From: Schizophyllum amplum
Taxonomy: Eukaryota; Basidiomycota; Agaricomycetes; Agaricales; Schizophyllaceae
DNA: 64,000 nucleotides
Assembly (NCBI GenBank): GCA_007026445.1
Contig: VDMD01000014.1
Span: 62,001 to 126,000 of the forward strand
Reading direction: 5' to 3'
The position numbers were made by a program, and so were the translations under genes. Of the stretch, positions 45,691-56,966 are shown in pieces. Under the pieces are notes generated by a model that was not told where the DNA came from, did no database searches, and saw nothing but the letters and a program-made list of their open reading frames with translations. How positions within the stretch are numbered: position 1 is the stretch's first letter; each line of letters starts with the position of its first letter.

Positions 45691-45698
45691 CTTTTATA
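45691..45698 (-). promoter_or_regulatory. TATA box of SDR1
   Basis: TATAAAAG on the minus strand, 101 nt upstream of the SDR1 start codon. The surrounding sequence (GCGAGACCTATAAAAGCCC) is the same at SDR2, so the promoter was copied with the gene. Confidence 0.7.
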
Positions 45699-46229
45699 GG
45701 TCTCGCTAAGGATCATATAGCGCTGGGACCGGACATCGAAGACAGGGCGGGCAGCATGCGTTTCTTATCTTACGAGAAGAAGAAAGCGTTTGCGAACGGA
45801 GGTCACGCACCGGACGACATCATTTCCGCTCCGTCTCTCCCACCATAGGTATCAACACCGACCATCCTGGCAACCAGTCAGGCCTCGGGTCTTGATGCCC
45901 TCGCCAACTCTATTAGCGCCTCCAAAGCTTCCGCAAAGGCCGTCTCCGAATCCGTCGATGTGCGTTGAGCGTGAGCGCGAGTGCCCACGTGCGTCCCCGC
46001 CCCGGTGCCGCGCGCGAGCCTCTTCGGACTTTGCCGTTACTTGCCAGTAACTATCAAACGGCCGCTTTCTGCCATGCTGTCTGCTCAGTCAGCAAGCACT
46101 TACTCAGCCTTCCAGTATCTTTAAGGCCTAAGGTCTGCTCAGCAAGCAGACCTGTATACCTATATCCGAGGCTCGAAGTACTTACTTTCCTAGCTCAAGA
46201 TGATCGGGACTGCCAGTCTCCGCACAGCG
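45699..46229. other. Spacer, partly copied with SDR1
   Basis: 45699-45812 matches 49824-49923 upstream of SDR2 (CAGCGCTGGGACC and GCGAACGGAGGTCACGC shared). The rest is unassigned. Confidence 0.5.
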
Positions 46230-46337
46230 GCCGAGGGGTGAGCTGGCGTCCGGGTTCGAACTTCGCGCAGCCATCGTATTCCCTGCACGCAGACCTTGAT
46301 TAGAGAATATATATTAGAACCCTTGCGCCACCTCGAC
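46230..46337 (-). repeat. tRNA-like short interspersed repeat, copy 2
   Basis: Minus strand: starts GTCGAGGTGGCGCAAGGG (A-box-like), has AGTTCGAACCC (B-box-like) and ends CCTCGGC, which pairs with the first seven bases. It resembles 44056-44161 along its whole length. It lies between SDR1 and the next MYND gene. Confidence 0.5.
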
Positions 46338-46570
46338 ACGGAAAGAAGGGACGGCCCTAGGACGGCCCTTGGCAATGGCATTGGCATGGATGAATTCCAA
46401 ATGAATTCATCGAATTGTGTGCGCCACAAAATGCGAGCCTCCAGTCACGTGTAAAGTCACGCACCATCACCAGACTGTGACATGCCAGGTTGGATTCTCC
46501 CAACACGGCCGCCGTTACACCGTCGTCGGCTCGCTGACGCGCGTGGTCAACAATCAAACCTATTTGCACC

Positions 46571-48488
46571 ATGGCAGCACCAAAGTTCCAGGAGCTGAAG
46601 CTTCTGCACGATCGCTTGGAGAAGACTGTCAGTGCACCCGCTCGACGGGTTCTCTCGAATCAGATCAAGACCCTGATCGTCGAGCCCGAAAGTCTTGCCT
46701 TGCTATCCAAGGATCCTTTCATGCTTCCCGAAGGAGTGCAGCAATCTGGGCTCGACGTGTCCGAGGTCATCAACAATCTGTCCTTCGTTATTGTGCTCCT
46801 CGACTTCACGGAGCACGATGATCGAGGTGACCTCAGGCTAGCCGATTCTGCCTTGCAGCGCATCCGGCAGATCTGGTATCAACTGGTGGCATGGATCGAA
46901 TACATTCATCCCCCGACCTTGGCGACCTACAGTCGAATGTGGATACCCCCGTACGTCCTGGGCGGCCTTCTCTGCGCCATATTCCGTACCAAGGCGCGCT
47001 TGGCCGACCAACTGGCGCAAACATCGCAGGTGTACCGCATCTTCATTGATCTATGGCTCCAATCGCTCACATACGCAGGTGAACCTGTTTTGAGCAAGAC
47101 CACACTCACTGCATTCGATAATCTCGCCAACGCTGTCCCTTTCGTGTTCTCCATCGAGGGGCAGCCGCCCTCGTGCATAGACCCATTCGCGAAGGAAGAA
47201 GCCCTGACGCTCGTCCGGCATCGCGTCGGCGACCTGTACAAACTTGCCACCTCATGTCTACAGCAGTGCGTGCGCTGCAACGATCCTGCCTCGAAGCAAA
47301 GCACATTCGACCAAATATCCGCCATGCGATATCTCGTCGTACGTGTTCTCCCCATGACTTGCTTTCCTCGCGCCGTCGTTCGCACCATTGTCTACGTGGC
47401 CCGTGTATTGAGCACCAGGCCCGACGAGCTGGACAGCGCGAACTCCGCCTGTCGGCTCGTGGAAGACATCTGGGAGAAAGCAACCGACGATCGGTCCATT
47501 ATTTGGGCCCTTCGCGATGGCATCCTGCCTGTCATCGTAGCCCTCAACCGCAACGACGAACTCACCCCGACGATCAAGATTGTGGTGAAGCGCGCGATAT
47601 ACCTTCCGGTCGCACGCGCTCTCGCCGCGCTCCCCGAACGTGTAGACCTCAGGAATGCTGGCATCAACCCGGAGATGGCGAACAGTGCGCACGAGGAACT
47701 CATCGACCGCATTAGCTTTGCGATATGGCTTGATCGGAAGATTTGCGCCAACTCAGCAGTGCGTTTGTTCTCTTCTTTTCCTGGGTTGGGGACGGTCACC
47801 GATGCAGCGCCGCTAGTGTCCGGACAGGCACTCTGATGTTGAACAGAGGTACCGACGCTGTGCTTGCTTTCAAGTGCACTACTGCTCGAAAAGCTGCCAA
47901 GTTGCGGACTGGCCCGTGCACAAGGCGTTATGCAACCGCGGCACCCTCTTCGAGATAGTCGGTGCGTAGTTCAAACAGCTCTCAGATACTTCGAGACTCA
48001 TGAGCACGCAGAGGTTGAAGAAAAGCCCGACATTCGACCGCTCCACGCCTTCTTCACTTGCCTCGCAATAGATTCGTATTTCTATCGCGTCGGCCAAGGA
48101 ATAATGGCCGAAATGGAGGATATGTTGCGAGAAGTATCTTGTCCCGTGACATTCAGTGTGGGATTGGACTTCTCCCTCTTCTCTCCCCCTCTTCATCCAG
48201 GAAAGATCCGTGCCCACAGGTACGTGGAACTACTGGCACCAATCAACTGAAAGCATGACTCAACGCAACTGCTCTTACAGGTATAGGTCGGAAGGCGATG
48301 AAGCCGAAAGTTATGAGGCTACCGTTACCGCCATAGCACACCTAGGACGGCTTCGCGGCGTCATGGTGGCGGTAAAGACCAAGAGGTGGTCACTGTCTCA
48401 ATTCAGGCAAATCACGGAGACGCTGCCGACGTATAGATGGCGTGGTCATCACTTCAGGGAGATGGTGGACTCATGGTTGGCGGGTTGA
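46571..48488 (+). CDS. MYND zinc-finger protein E
   Basis: Exons 46571-47758, 47817-47961, 48012-48219 and 48281-48488 (1749 nt, 582 aa). It has the same plan as MYND A and B but is clearly diverged. The helical N-terminal domain has LSKDPFMLPEG, IWYQLVAWIEYIHP, RHRVGDLYKLA and RSIIWALRDGILPVIVALN. Zinc ligands are C392, C397, C411, C413, C419, C423, H431 and C435, core CFQVHYCSKSCQVADWPVH. The first intron is again between C392 and C397. Unlike its relatives it has a third intron in the C-terminal domain (GTACGT...CAG between 48219 and 48281). It ends WRGHHFREMVDSWLAG. No catalytic motif. It is transcribed away from SDR1 and converges on SDR2, with 134 nt between the stop codons. Confidence 0.85.
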
Positions 48489-48622
48489 ACGAAAATGCGC
48501 GCCATGCTTTTCGAGGATTGCACGGTGCTACAAGTGTATACTAGGGCCATCGATTTCGGTATTGATTTGTCTCGACATCAAACCTGTCATTCCTACATTT
48601 CCTGTACCGACTACGTAATTAT

Positions 48623-49759
48623 TCACTTCTGGATGTCTACGTTCATCATCCCGTTCTTGAAGCTCTCCTTGGGCTTGTCAAACCTTTCATAGGTGGCAGT
48701 GGCCGAGCCCGCCGTGATGGCGATCTTGCCCTCCTTCAAACCGTCCATAACGGTGCTGGTGAACTCGGACAGTGGCATCCAGAACTTGACGAGCGAATCC
48801 GTCGTACCCTCCGCTACGAAACATGTCAGTCAGATCCCTCAATTTGCAGGAGATCTCCCGACTCACCATCGTGCAGCTCAGACTCGACGAGGCTGATGGA
48901 GAACGCTAGCGTTAGCGCGTAAAAGAAACATGTCAGACAGTAGGGCGCTTACGGAGGAATAATCTCCAGAACGTGGACGTTCGTCTTCGCATTCTCCATC
49001 TGGATGCGGAGCGAGAAGATCAGGCTATGAATTGCGGCCTGATTGCAACCAGAGACTCGTCAGTGCGTTGTGCTGCCTTCGCACGCGCCGTACGCACCTT
49101 CGTCGCCGAGTAGTTGCAGATGGGGGCCAACGGGATTATAGCCAGGCCAGCGGTCACTGGGACAAGCAGTGTAGGGCGCTCCTTCTGCGATGAATCCTCA
49201 GCAAACCCGACCAATTGTGCAAGAGTGCCTAATGACTTACACCAATCTTGATGAGGTGCGGCATGAAAGCAGTGATCATGCTAACGACCGCGAGGTAGTT
49301 GATGTTGAACTCGCTGCTAATCTCTGTGAAAGCGCAATTATATTCGCATCGTCAACGGAGGACAAGCGCCACAATTGCTTACTAGAGAAATCCACCTTCT
49401 CTGGCTCCGCGAAGTTGACCATGTACTGAATTCCCGCATTCAGGATAATCGCGTCGAGCTGCAGAATGCCTTCAATGATCTGATCGCCCTCCAGGGGGAT
49501 TGTCAAGTCTTACCTCCGGGTACTTGCCAACCACTTCGTCTGCGAACGCCTTGATCTTGTCGTGCGTCGTGTCCATGTCGAACTTCACGGTCTCGAAGCC
49601 CTCCTTCGCGAGCTCGTCGAGGCGCGCCTGACGCCGGCCCGTAACGATGACCGTCGGGTGCGTGGGGAGGTCGCGGATCGCGCGCGCAAGGGCGCGCCCG
49701 ATGCCCGCGGTGGCACCGGTGACGAGAACACACTTGCTAGTGAGTATATTGGCGGCCAT
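48623..49759 (-). CDS. Short-chain dehydrogenase/reductase 2, catalytic serine replaced
   Basis: Seven exons: 49759-49514, 49458-49383, 49323-49241, 49184-49098, 49038-48953, 48892-48867 and 48813-48623 (795 nt, 264 aa). Every exon has exactly the same length as in SDR1. It keeps TGATAGIG, NAG (IILNAGIQY), Y160 and K164 (YSATK). The position of the catalytic serine is alanine (PVTAGLAIIP; S147 in SDR1). The frame is open throughout and the splice sites are intact, so it is probably expressed, but activity may be reduced or changed. A TATA box lies 57 nt upstream. It originated by tandem duplication with SDR1, including promoter and 3' flank, while the MYND gene between them does not belong to the duplicated unit. 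Confidence 0.88.
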
Positions 49760-49815
49760 GGTACTGAGTTTAGACGTGAAGGATGTGAGTTGTCAAGTAC
49801 AGTGAGCGAACAGGG

Positions 49816-49823
49816 CTTTTATA
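49816..49823 (-). promoter_or_regulatory. TATA box of SDR2
   Basis: TATAAAAG on the minus strand, 57 nt before the start codon, in the same context as at SDR1 but closer because of a deletion in the leader. Confidence 0.7.
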
Positions 49824-49912
49824 GGTCTCGCGATTATACAGCGCTGGGACCAAAAAATCAAAGACATGGCGGGTAGCATCCGTGTCTTATCCCGCAAGGG
49901 GAAAGCGTCCGC

Positions 49913-50070
49913 GAACGGAGGTCACGCGCTTGGACCCATTGCGTTGCGTCGATGAGCCAATCGAGGTTGGTTTCCGTCTGGTTTCCGTAACGCTGCGAAC
50001 GAGGTCACGCGCTTGGACTCATTGCGTTGCATCCATGAGCCAATTGTGGTTGGTTTCCGTACGCTCGTAA
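49913..50070 (+). repeat. Two-copy direct repeat of about 80 bp
   Basis: GAGGTCACGCGCTTGGAC, CATTGCGTTGC, ATGAGCCAAT and GGTTGGTTTCCGT recur in order at about 49917-49980 and 50001-50060. It sits between SDR2's promoter and the stop codon of MYND F. Confidence 0.75.
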
Positions 50071-50079
50071 TACAGTCTT

Positions 50080-51884
50080 TCAATGCCCTTGCCTATAATC
50101 CTCGAGAACCAACTCCCTCAGCTGCGTCAAGGTATACGTGAAAGAAACCACAGACACGTCGGAGCTCAGCCTCGCAACAGCGACGACCTCGTGCTCGTCT
50201 AGGTCGTGGAGGAATGGGTACAGTTCCTCCGACTCCGGATCCGCAACGAATGTGGTGTGGCTCGGCGAAGGAAGCTGCTCGAAGTCGATTGTGATTTGGA
50301 ACACGCACACCAACGACGAGTCCGGCGGGATGAATTGGTCGATCTCTGCGAGGATATTAAGGCCGTGGTGGCGCGTATACTGTACGCCATTACACCTCAT
50401 AAATTGCACCTGCGACAGCCCAATAGGGTGGGCGCGAATTTTGTCTTGCAAAAGAGAGCATTGCCATGTGAAAAGACGTCGTAGGCAAAAAAATCTGGAA
50501 CTTACCTAAAATCTGATGGATTCGTAAGAGAGGATCTATGTGACAGATGCGCTGGTGCGCCGGTCGATGAGCTTTCTGACATTCCACAGAGCAATAGTAA
50601 GTCATGGCAAGGCAAGGGCAACGGGAGAGCCTGGTTCCGTCGCCGGCTGTTTTGCCACACTATAGGTTTTACTTGAGCGACCGTAGCCATATGTATGACA
50701 AAATATCGCACCTGCGGATTCGAGCATTGTTCACCGTCCAGAAGGGGCACGAAGAGTAATCGTTCCTTTATCGTGTCGTTGAGAATGGTATTGGCCTGCG
50801 GATCGGCCCAAATCTCGAAGTTCGTCTCGCACGAGGCGAGCGCGCGCGCCACAGGGACGAAGATGGACCTCCGCATCATCAGTTCCAAGCCGCGGCTGAG
50901 CTCATAGTTCAGGTGCTGGTTGGCGGCCATCATGAGCGGCATTATCCCGTCGCGAAGGGCCCAGACGAGGGGACGATCGTCCTGCGCAGAAAGCCACATG
51001 CACTCTACGACGCGGTAGGCTAACGTCAAGTCCTTTCCCTGCGGGCCCTTCTTGAGGTCTGTCGCCCAGCGAACGAGCGACCGAATGACGTTGCGTGGGT
51101 AGGAGGCGAGAGGAAGAAGGTCGCTGGCGAGGGTGAAGATGATCGTGAGCTGACTGGATACTATTTGCGCGCTGTAGGCGGACGGCTGTGCCGCGACCAT
51201 GAGACACGCCATCGCCCGCTTGTAAATGCGCTTCGGGCGATGGTTCGTCGCCTCGAGGATTCCCTCCAACATCGGCGGGGCCGTGCCAGGAGGACCGCGG
51301 TCGCCAGTGAGCGCCTGCATCACTACTTTCACGATACGACCATACAGCTCCAGTGGGTTGCGGTCGAATAGGGCAGTCTTGTGAGAGAACCATCGCTTGT
51401 CCCCATGAAGCCACGAATCAGCGAGAAGGCGGTAGACCCGGGGCGTCTGCGCAAGAAGATCGGAAAGCTGGGATCTATGCGCAACGAGTTCGCCGAGGAT
51501 AATCGCGGCTATCGCGTCCGACGAGTGACTAGGGTTGTCGATATATTTGTTGGCTGGGTGGATGAACTCGGTCCATGCGACCAGCTGGAACCACACGCGA
51601 CGGGTGAAGGGGATGGCCACCGCTGCGAGGTCCGATGTCTCCCAGACGGCCAACAGCAGATGGTACAGGCTGAGAATGCTACCTGTCGCGTTGCGAACAG
51701 GCTGAGATGACTCCCTCCACTGATGTTGTGGCAGAGTGAAGGGATCGACTTGGAGGGCGGGGAGTGCATCGTTGAGTAAGGCTTCCGTTCGAGAGACATA
51801 TCTTGTCCGCGCTTGAGAAGATATATTTTGTTGGCTGAGCCGATCGACAAGATTTTCCATCTCAAAGGAGTCAGAGGGCGCCAT
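50080..51884 (-). CDS. MYND zinc-finger protein F
   Basis: Exons 51884-50712, 50659-50506 and 50444-50080 (1692 nt, 563 aa). N-terminal domain signature: LQVDPFTLPQHQWRE, VWFQLVAWTEFIHP, NHRPKRIYKRAMA, RPLVWALRDGIMPLM. The zinc finger is C387, C392, C405, C407, C414, C418, H426 and C430, with core LAMTYYCSVECQKAHRPAH. It has one extra residue before the third pair, and HR replaces the usual DW. The first intron splits C387 and C392 as in the other members. The C-terminal domain runs from DKIRAHPIGLSQVQF to VLEDYRQGH. The reading through the first intron is also open, which hides the finger in a simple ORF view. It appears intact. Same orientation as SDR2; the start codon is 2.1 kb from the start of the bHLH gene. 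Confidence 0.85.
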
Positions 51885-52356
51885 AGCTTAAGATGGGCTG
51901 GCGAGCGAGAATAGGGGCCCAGTTAAAAAAGGTACGGAGATTCGGTCCGATAGTGAGGATCACGTGCCTGATGTTCATTTTCACTGTGACAGTGCAGGTC
52001 AAGTTCGTTCCCTGTCGTCGGATGGGCAGCGCTCGAGCCTCGGCGCTCGCAGCTCGTAGAGCACAACAGATCAGCAGAATGATACGTCCAAGTACTCACC
52101 TCCTCAAGTTCGACGCCCTGACGACCCACGCGCCTTCACCGGGAGGTGGGACCCGTCCGTCGAGTAAGCCATGCCGTCGAGCAATCCATGCCGCGGCCGT
52201 CAAGCAAGTCATGCACGCGATCCGAGGCTGGAAACCAAGTCGCGCTGGATATCGGGAGAGACACAAATAAGGGTATGTATGTCGGCGGTGTACACTCTAT
52301 GGACGTAGTTCCTATTGATACATATTTTACTAGTAATTCGTGTCTGGCATCAGGGA
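51885..52356. other. Upstream region of MYND F, nothing recognised
   Basis: Only short open frames and no repeat beyond two GTCGAGYAA... copies near 52155-52210. Confidence 0.4.
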
Positions 52357-52574
52357 GATCATGGGGGAGGAGCCCGGATCGTGGGGGAGGGGACCAGATC
52401 GTGGGGGAGGGGACCAGACCTGGGAGAGGGGACCAGATCTGGGGGAGGGGACCAGATCGTGGAGGAAGGGTACCAGACTTGGGGGAGGAGCCCTAATCAT
52501 GGGGGAGGAAACCAGATCATGGAGGAGGGGACCCGACCATGGGGGAGGAGAAAGGGCCACGGGGGAGGAGAGTG
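52357..52574 (+). repeat. G-rich 19-21-bp minisatellite
   Basis: About eleven degenerate copies of GATCGTGGGGGAGGGGACCA. Every unit carries two runs of four to five G on the plus strand, so the tract could form G-quadruplexes. Confidence 0.88.
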
Positions 52575-52707
52575 GATAAAGCGACCGCGCAATAATGAGT
52601 GTGGAAGTCGCCGCGAAGATACAACGGGGACGGGGAACACAGGGAGCGCAGGCATGCACAGACCAAGCCCATGACGGGTATACACGCACTCGGGAGCAGC
52701 GAGGGTA

Positions 52708-52798
52708 CGCACTCCGACCATCGAGTAACACGTACTCCGACCATCGAGTAACACGTACTCCGACCATCGGGGGTACGTACTCACATCATCGAGTACAG
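52708..52798 (+). repeat. 23-bp minisatellite at the end of the bHLH gene
   Basis: Four copies of CGTACTCCGACCATCGAGTA plus ACA. The fourth overlaps the last codons of the bHLH gene (stop at 52781-52783). Confidence 0.8.
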
Positions 52799-54000
52799 GG
52801 AAGAGCCTTCCGGAGGCGCCTGCCGGGTCGCCATCCCGCCCAGGCCGCCGTCATGGATGCTGCTCATCCCGTTGGAACCCTGGCTCATGTAGGAGCCCCT
52901 GCGCTCGAAGCCGGGCATACCGCCGCCCATGCCGCTTCCGCTGCGCGGCCGCCCACCCTCAAACCCATTGCTGCGCCCATCGAAGCTGCCCCTGACGTCG
53001 AAGCCGTCAAAGCCAGCCGGGAGCTCCGTGCGCGCGGACGCCGACCCCGACCGCGAGCGCTGCATGAGCGAAGGGTTGCTGCCGAAGAACTGGCGGTCGA
53101 AACCGCTGTTCATGTCAAAGCCGCGGAGGCGCTGCTGCGGGGGGAGAGGGCGCGTGAGCGGAGTGACGGAGGGAAGTGTCTAAGCGATCTCACCTCGTGC
53201 GCGAGCTGCTGCTGCTGCAGTGGGGACAGATCGAAACCGTTGGTCTGCTGGCCGCCGTACATGCTGCGGGAGGAAGGGTCAGATGACTGACGCGAAAGAA
53301 GTAAGACGTGTACGACGCACCCGCCCTCGTTGCCGTTGAGCATGCCTGCCTTCAGCATCGCGAGGCGTCGCGCGTGCTCAATCTGCTGCTGCTGCTGGAT
53401 GTACCGCGGATCCGCCGCCGACATGCGTCCCTGCTGCTGCTCGTACTCCTCCTCGGGCACCTCGTCCGCATCGGGCTGGACCTCGGGTAACACCTCCATT
53501 TCCCCCGCGAGGACCATGGAGAAGGTATCCGAGCGCGGCGGCTCGTCGACAAGACTGATCCCCTTGCGCACGCGCCATTCGTTCAGCTCGCGCCGGAGCG
53601 CATCCGTCTCGAGCTTGAGCAGGCGAAGCTCCCGCGCGGCCGCAGCTCGGTGCCGCTGAGCAGCTTGGACGTGGGCGATCGAGCCGTTGACGATCGCGGA
53701 CTTGGAAGGGCGGCGGATGGGGGAGAGGTTGGGAAGGAGGGCAGCGAGGTCGAGGAAACGCCCGTTCAATGTCTCGCGGCGGGCTTTCTCAACTGCGTTG
53801 TGTGATGCGCGCTTCTCCGCAGTCGTGTTGCGTCTCGCCGCGCGCCGGCGATCATTGGCGGCCGCTGAGTGGGATGTCGAGGGTCCCGTGGAGGGTGCAG
53901 TGCCGGAGTTGGCGTCGTTGGTACCTTGCCCATCGAGCATGGGGGTGTGAGGGCCGGAGGACTCGCCGGACGAGCTGACGGGGGATTGACGACCGGACAT
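52781..54000 (-). CDS. bHLH transcription factor
   Basis: Exons 54000-53321, 53263-53194 and 53134-52781 (1104 nt, 367 aa). The bHLH domain lies at about residues 60-116. The basic region has H67, E71 and R75 (ASHNAVEKARRETLN), the contacts expected for binding CACGTG-type E-boxes, then helix 1 (RFLDLAALLP), a loop and helix 2 (SKSAIVNGSIAHVQ). Residues 117-142 continue as a coiled-coil-like helix (RELRLLKLETDALRRELN), so a bHLH-zipper is possible. Downstream are acidic and Gln-rich parts (VPEEEYEQQQ) and a Gly/Ser/Arg-rich C-terminus with several GFD/GFE motifs. A nuclear regulator; target genes unknown. It faces minisatellites on its 3' side. Confidence 0.85.
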
Positions 54001-55355
54001 GATAGTGGGGGTGACTGGTTATGAAGGTGATAGTTGGTTGGACGCCTGCGGAGGTCGGTTCGCGAGCAGTGCTCAAGCGTTTGTTTGCGGGTGAAAAGGG
54101 ATTGGCAAGGGTCGCGAGCTCTGTGGACGGCCGCGTCAGCACAAAGGACAAAACTCATGGGATAATTCGCGCAGGAGGCAGTAAGATGAATGAGGCTGTA
54201 CCCATCGTCAAGACGATGAGTTTGCTCCTCACTCGTTGTGCTGCCAGGTGCGCCATGCGTCCCCGGCCTCCCCGCTCCCTGTCGAAGGCCCCGCATGGTC
54301 CCCTCCCCGCCCCACGCGCACGAAAAAGGCAAGATCAGATGTACGCACTCCAAGCGGTATCCTTGACCAACAGGTATTGGCGGGAGTAAGGAGAAGGGGG
54401 GTGGCAGGCGTCGCGGTCGTCGGGGCTTTGTGCTCGAGTCTAGCACATAAAAATCAGGGAGCGACGATGGCAAGATGCAAAAGGGCCGTCACCAGATTTC
54501 TCGGGGCCGCTTCCTATTTGATACCGGTCCGGGCGACAAGCGATCGGCACGTCGGCTGGACAACCGTCGGCGATCCCCGACGTGCGGGCATCGCCGCACT
54601 ATGAGCGGCCGCTGGCGGGCGTTCGTCCGAAGCCTCTCGACGATCTTTGTGCGCAGTCTTAGCGTCGTCGCTAGAGTTCTGAACGTGTATCGGAGAGGAT
54701 AGCGGCCTCGGGAGACAAAGGGAGGGGGGCAGGAGGACAAAGAAACAAGTCGGACGACGCAAGCTCATCACCGGGATCATCGCGCCTCTGCGCTTCCTGT
54801 CTCAGTCTGACTTCCCAGGCGCGCCCCAGCGCATCTGACCCGCTTACGATGGACATGATACGTCTCTGTACGTTGAGGCGTAAGATGGTGAGGGTGCCTT
54901 ATGGGGCGACATGCTAATAGAATTCTGGATGTTGCCGCCGGTCCCATTGCTAGCAAGCGGCGCCGTCATGGGGTTCACCAAAGCGGAGAATTCGAACGAC
55001 TCACGCGCTCCGAGTGTATTGTCCCAAAGTCCGGCAATTATACCAGGAACGTCGCGGTGTCGGCCCTGAGCGGTGCGCAGCTCGTGTGAGTGGGGCAGCG
55101 AAGTTGGGTTCGTGCATACTCTCGAAATGACTGCAAGAACAGGCAGCATTCGTCTTGCCGCGTATCCGATCTGATGCATCCAGCAAGAACAATGGCACGC
55201 ACGATTTGCCTTTCAAGGATCACGGCGGGGATCATCGGAGTCCAAGGCCTCCGGATAGCGGCGCAAGCAGGTAGGTCGGTGCTCTCGCTTTCGTATCTTC
55301 GCACCAAATCGATGTGGTGAAGATCGGAATGGTTCCAGGATGAGGGTCAGAGCCG
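54001..55355. other. Gene-free spacer upstream of the bHLH gene
   Basis: Presumed promoter near 54000-54500. No other gene, RNA or repeat is supported. Confidence 0.4.
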
Positions 55356-55474
55356 TCCCAAAGAAGACGGTTCCGATTCCTCTCAAAGAAGAGGGTTCCG
55401 ATTCCTCTCAACGAAGAGGGTGCCAACTCCTCTCAATGAAGAGGGTTTCAACTCCTCTCAACAAAGACGCGACC
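55356..55474 (+). repeat. 25-bp minisatellite
   Basis: Nearly five copies of TCTCAAAGAAGAGGGTTCCG plus ATTCC. A related short array, GTGATCGCCAGAAATCGTGC, follows at 55565-55625. Confidence 0.85.
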
Positions 55475-55678
55475 CTGCGCACGCGCAGATCAGGTCCATC
55501 ATCAGAGTACTCTCGCGCGCCTTGGCCCAGAAAGGTATACAGAGTGAGGTCTTGAGGGCGCAATCGCCAGAGATTGCGCGTGATCGCCAGAAATCGTGCG
55601 TGATCGCCAGAAATCGTGCTTGATCGACGGATGGGGGAAGTAGATAGCAGACAGCTAGGTGTCGTGACGTCGCACCAA

Positions 55679-55846
55679 TGGTAGGATTGCCATGCGCGAT
55701 TAGCAGGCTTGCAGGAATGCCATGCGCGAATGGAAGGCCTGCAGGAATGTCATGCGCGAATAGCAGGCCTGTAGGATTATCATACACGAATGGCAGGTCT
55801 GCAGGAATATCAGGCGCGAACGGCAGGTCTGCAGGATTGTCAGCGA
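55679..55846 (+). repeat. 30-bp minisatellite
   Basis: About five and a half copies of a unit containing GAATGCCATGCGCGAATGG and AGGCCTGCAG. Confidence 0.85.
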
Positions 55847-56823
55847 ATTGGATAATCAGAGTTGAATGGTGAGGTGTGACAGAAACGGCAGAAGAGAGTA
55901 AAATAGTAGAAGATAGGATAAGTGCGAAGGGATATGACTGGAAGGACAAAAGATTCGGCATATATGCGCACCATCATGGGACGGGAACACACGGATGACG
56001 GACGAGAACACACGGCCGTCGCCCTATATGCAGGTCACTAACCGTCCATTATCTTGAGGTAGTATGGCCAGTCGCGGTATGAGTCGTCGTCGTGAAATGG
56101 TCGTATAGCAGTGTCCTGCAGACGCTGGGGCAGACGCGAGTGAGAGAGGTACACAGCGAAGCAGTTGGATCGCCTTCTGTTCTTGCACTGCGACACCTTC
56201 GTACATTGTGTAGATCATCGCGACGTAGTCAAAGACAGGCGCAAGAAAGGAGAATAGGCGCAAGCAAAGGCAACAGGCGCAAGCGAAGACTATAGGTGCA
56301 CTGAGCAAGACCATAGGTGCAAGCAAAGACGATAGGCGCCCAATCAAAGCGATAGATCTTGCCTAAGGAGACGCTGTTCCTCTAACTTGAGGTTCAGGAA
56401 TAGGCAAAGCAGCGTCAAGTAGCATCACGGACTGACAGATACGCAGCAGAAGACGAGAGACGCGTGTTGGCAACTTGGACGTGACGGTCGGAACGAAAGA
56501 GGGGTCGCGATCACGTGCGTTATATCCGTCCGCCCATGGTCCCGCCGGCGAATAATCGTGACCACGTCCACGGGGCCCACAAGAGGCCAACATGTATTGG
56601 CGCCCCCACCCAAAGCACCCAAAGAGGAGGCGAGGCTCAGGAATTTCCTGCGCTCATAAATCCAGCAACAGTCCACTCCTTGCCCCAATGCAGGTTCACA
56701 AAGTTGTCTTGCAGGACGGTGATATACATTTACAACTGGGCGCATTGAATGGGTGTAAATGGAGGAGGACTACGTTTGGGATGGACTTGGGCTCAGGATA
56801 AGTAGACTGCGACTTCTTCGCTT
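55847..56823. other. Gene-free spacer
   Basis: Short A/G-rich repeats such as GGCGCAAGCAAAGACGATA near 56230-56345. No supported exon. Confidence 0.4.
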
Positions 56824-56966
56824 GGGAAGGACCCGAGCTCGACGCTTAGGAAGGACCCGAGCTCGACGCTCAGTGATGGACTTGGGCTCCACGCTGAGGA
56901 TGGACTCGAGCTCGACGCTGAGGAAGAACCCGAGCTCATCGCTCATAACGGCCCCGAGCTCAACGC
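56824..56966 (+). repeat. 24-bp minisatellite abutting the AT-hook gene stop
   Basis: Six copies of about 24 bp, GGAAGGACCCGAGCTCGACG plus CTTA, varying to GATGGACTCGAGCTC. Because 24 is a multiple of three, frames through it stay open, but there is no evidence of coding. It ends exactly at the stop codon of the minus-strand AT-hook gene. Confidence 0.85.

Noticed and set aside
50506..50659. Frameshift in the MYND finger of gene F
   Set aside because: Rechecking the reverse complement showed CPCLAMTYYCSVEC in one frame; my first reading had dropped six bases.
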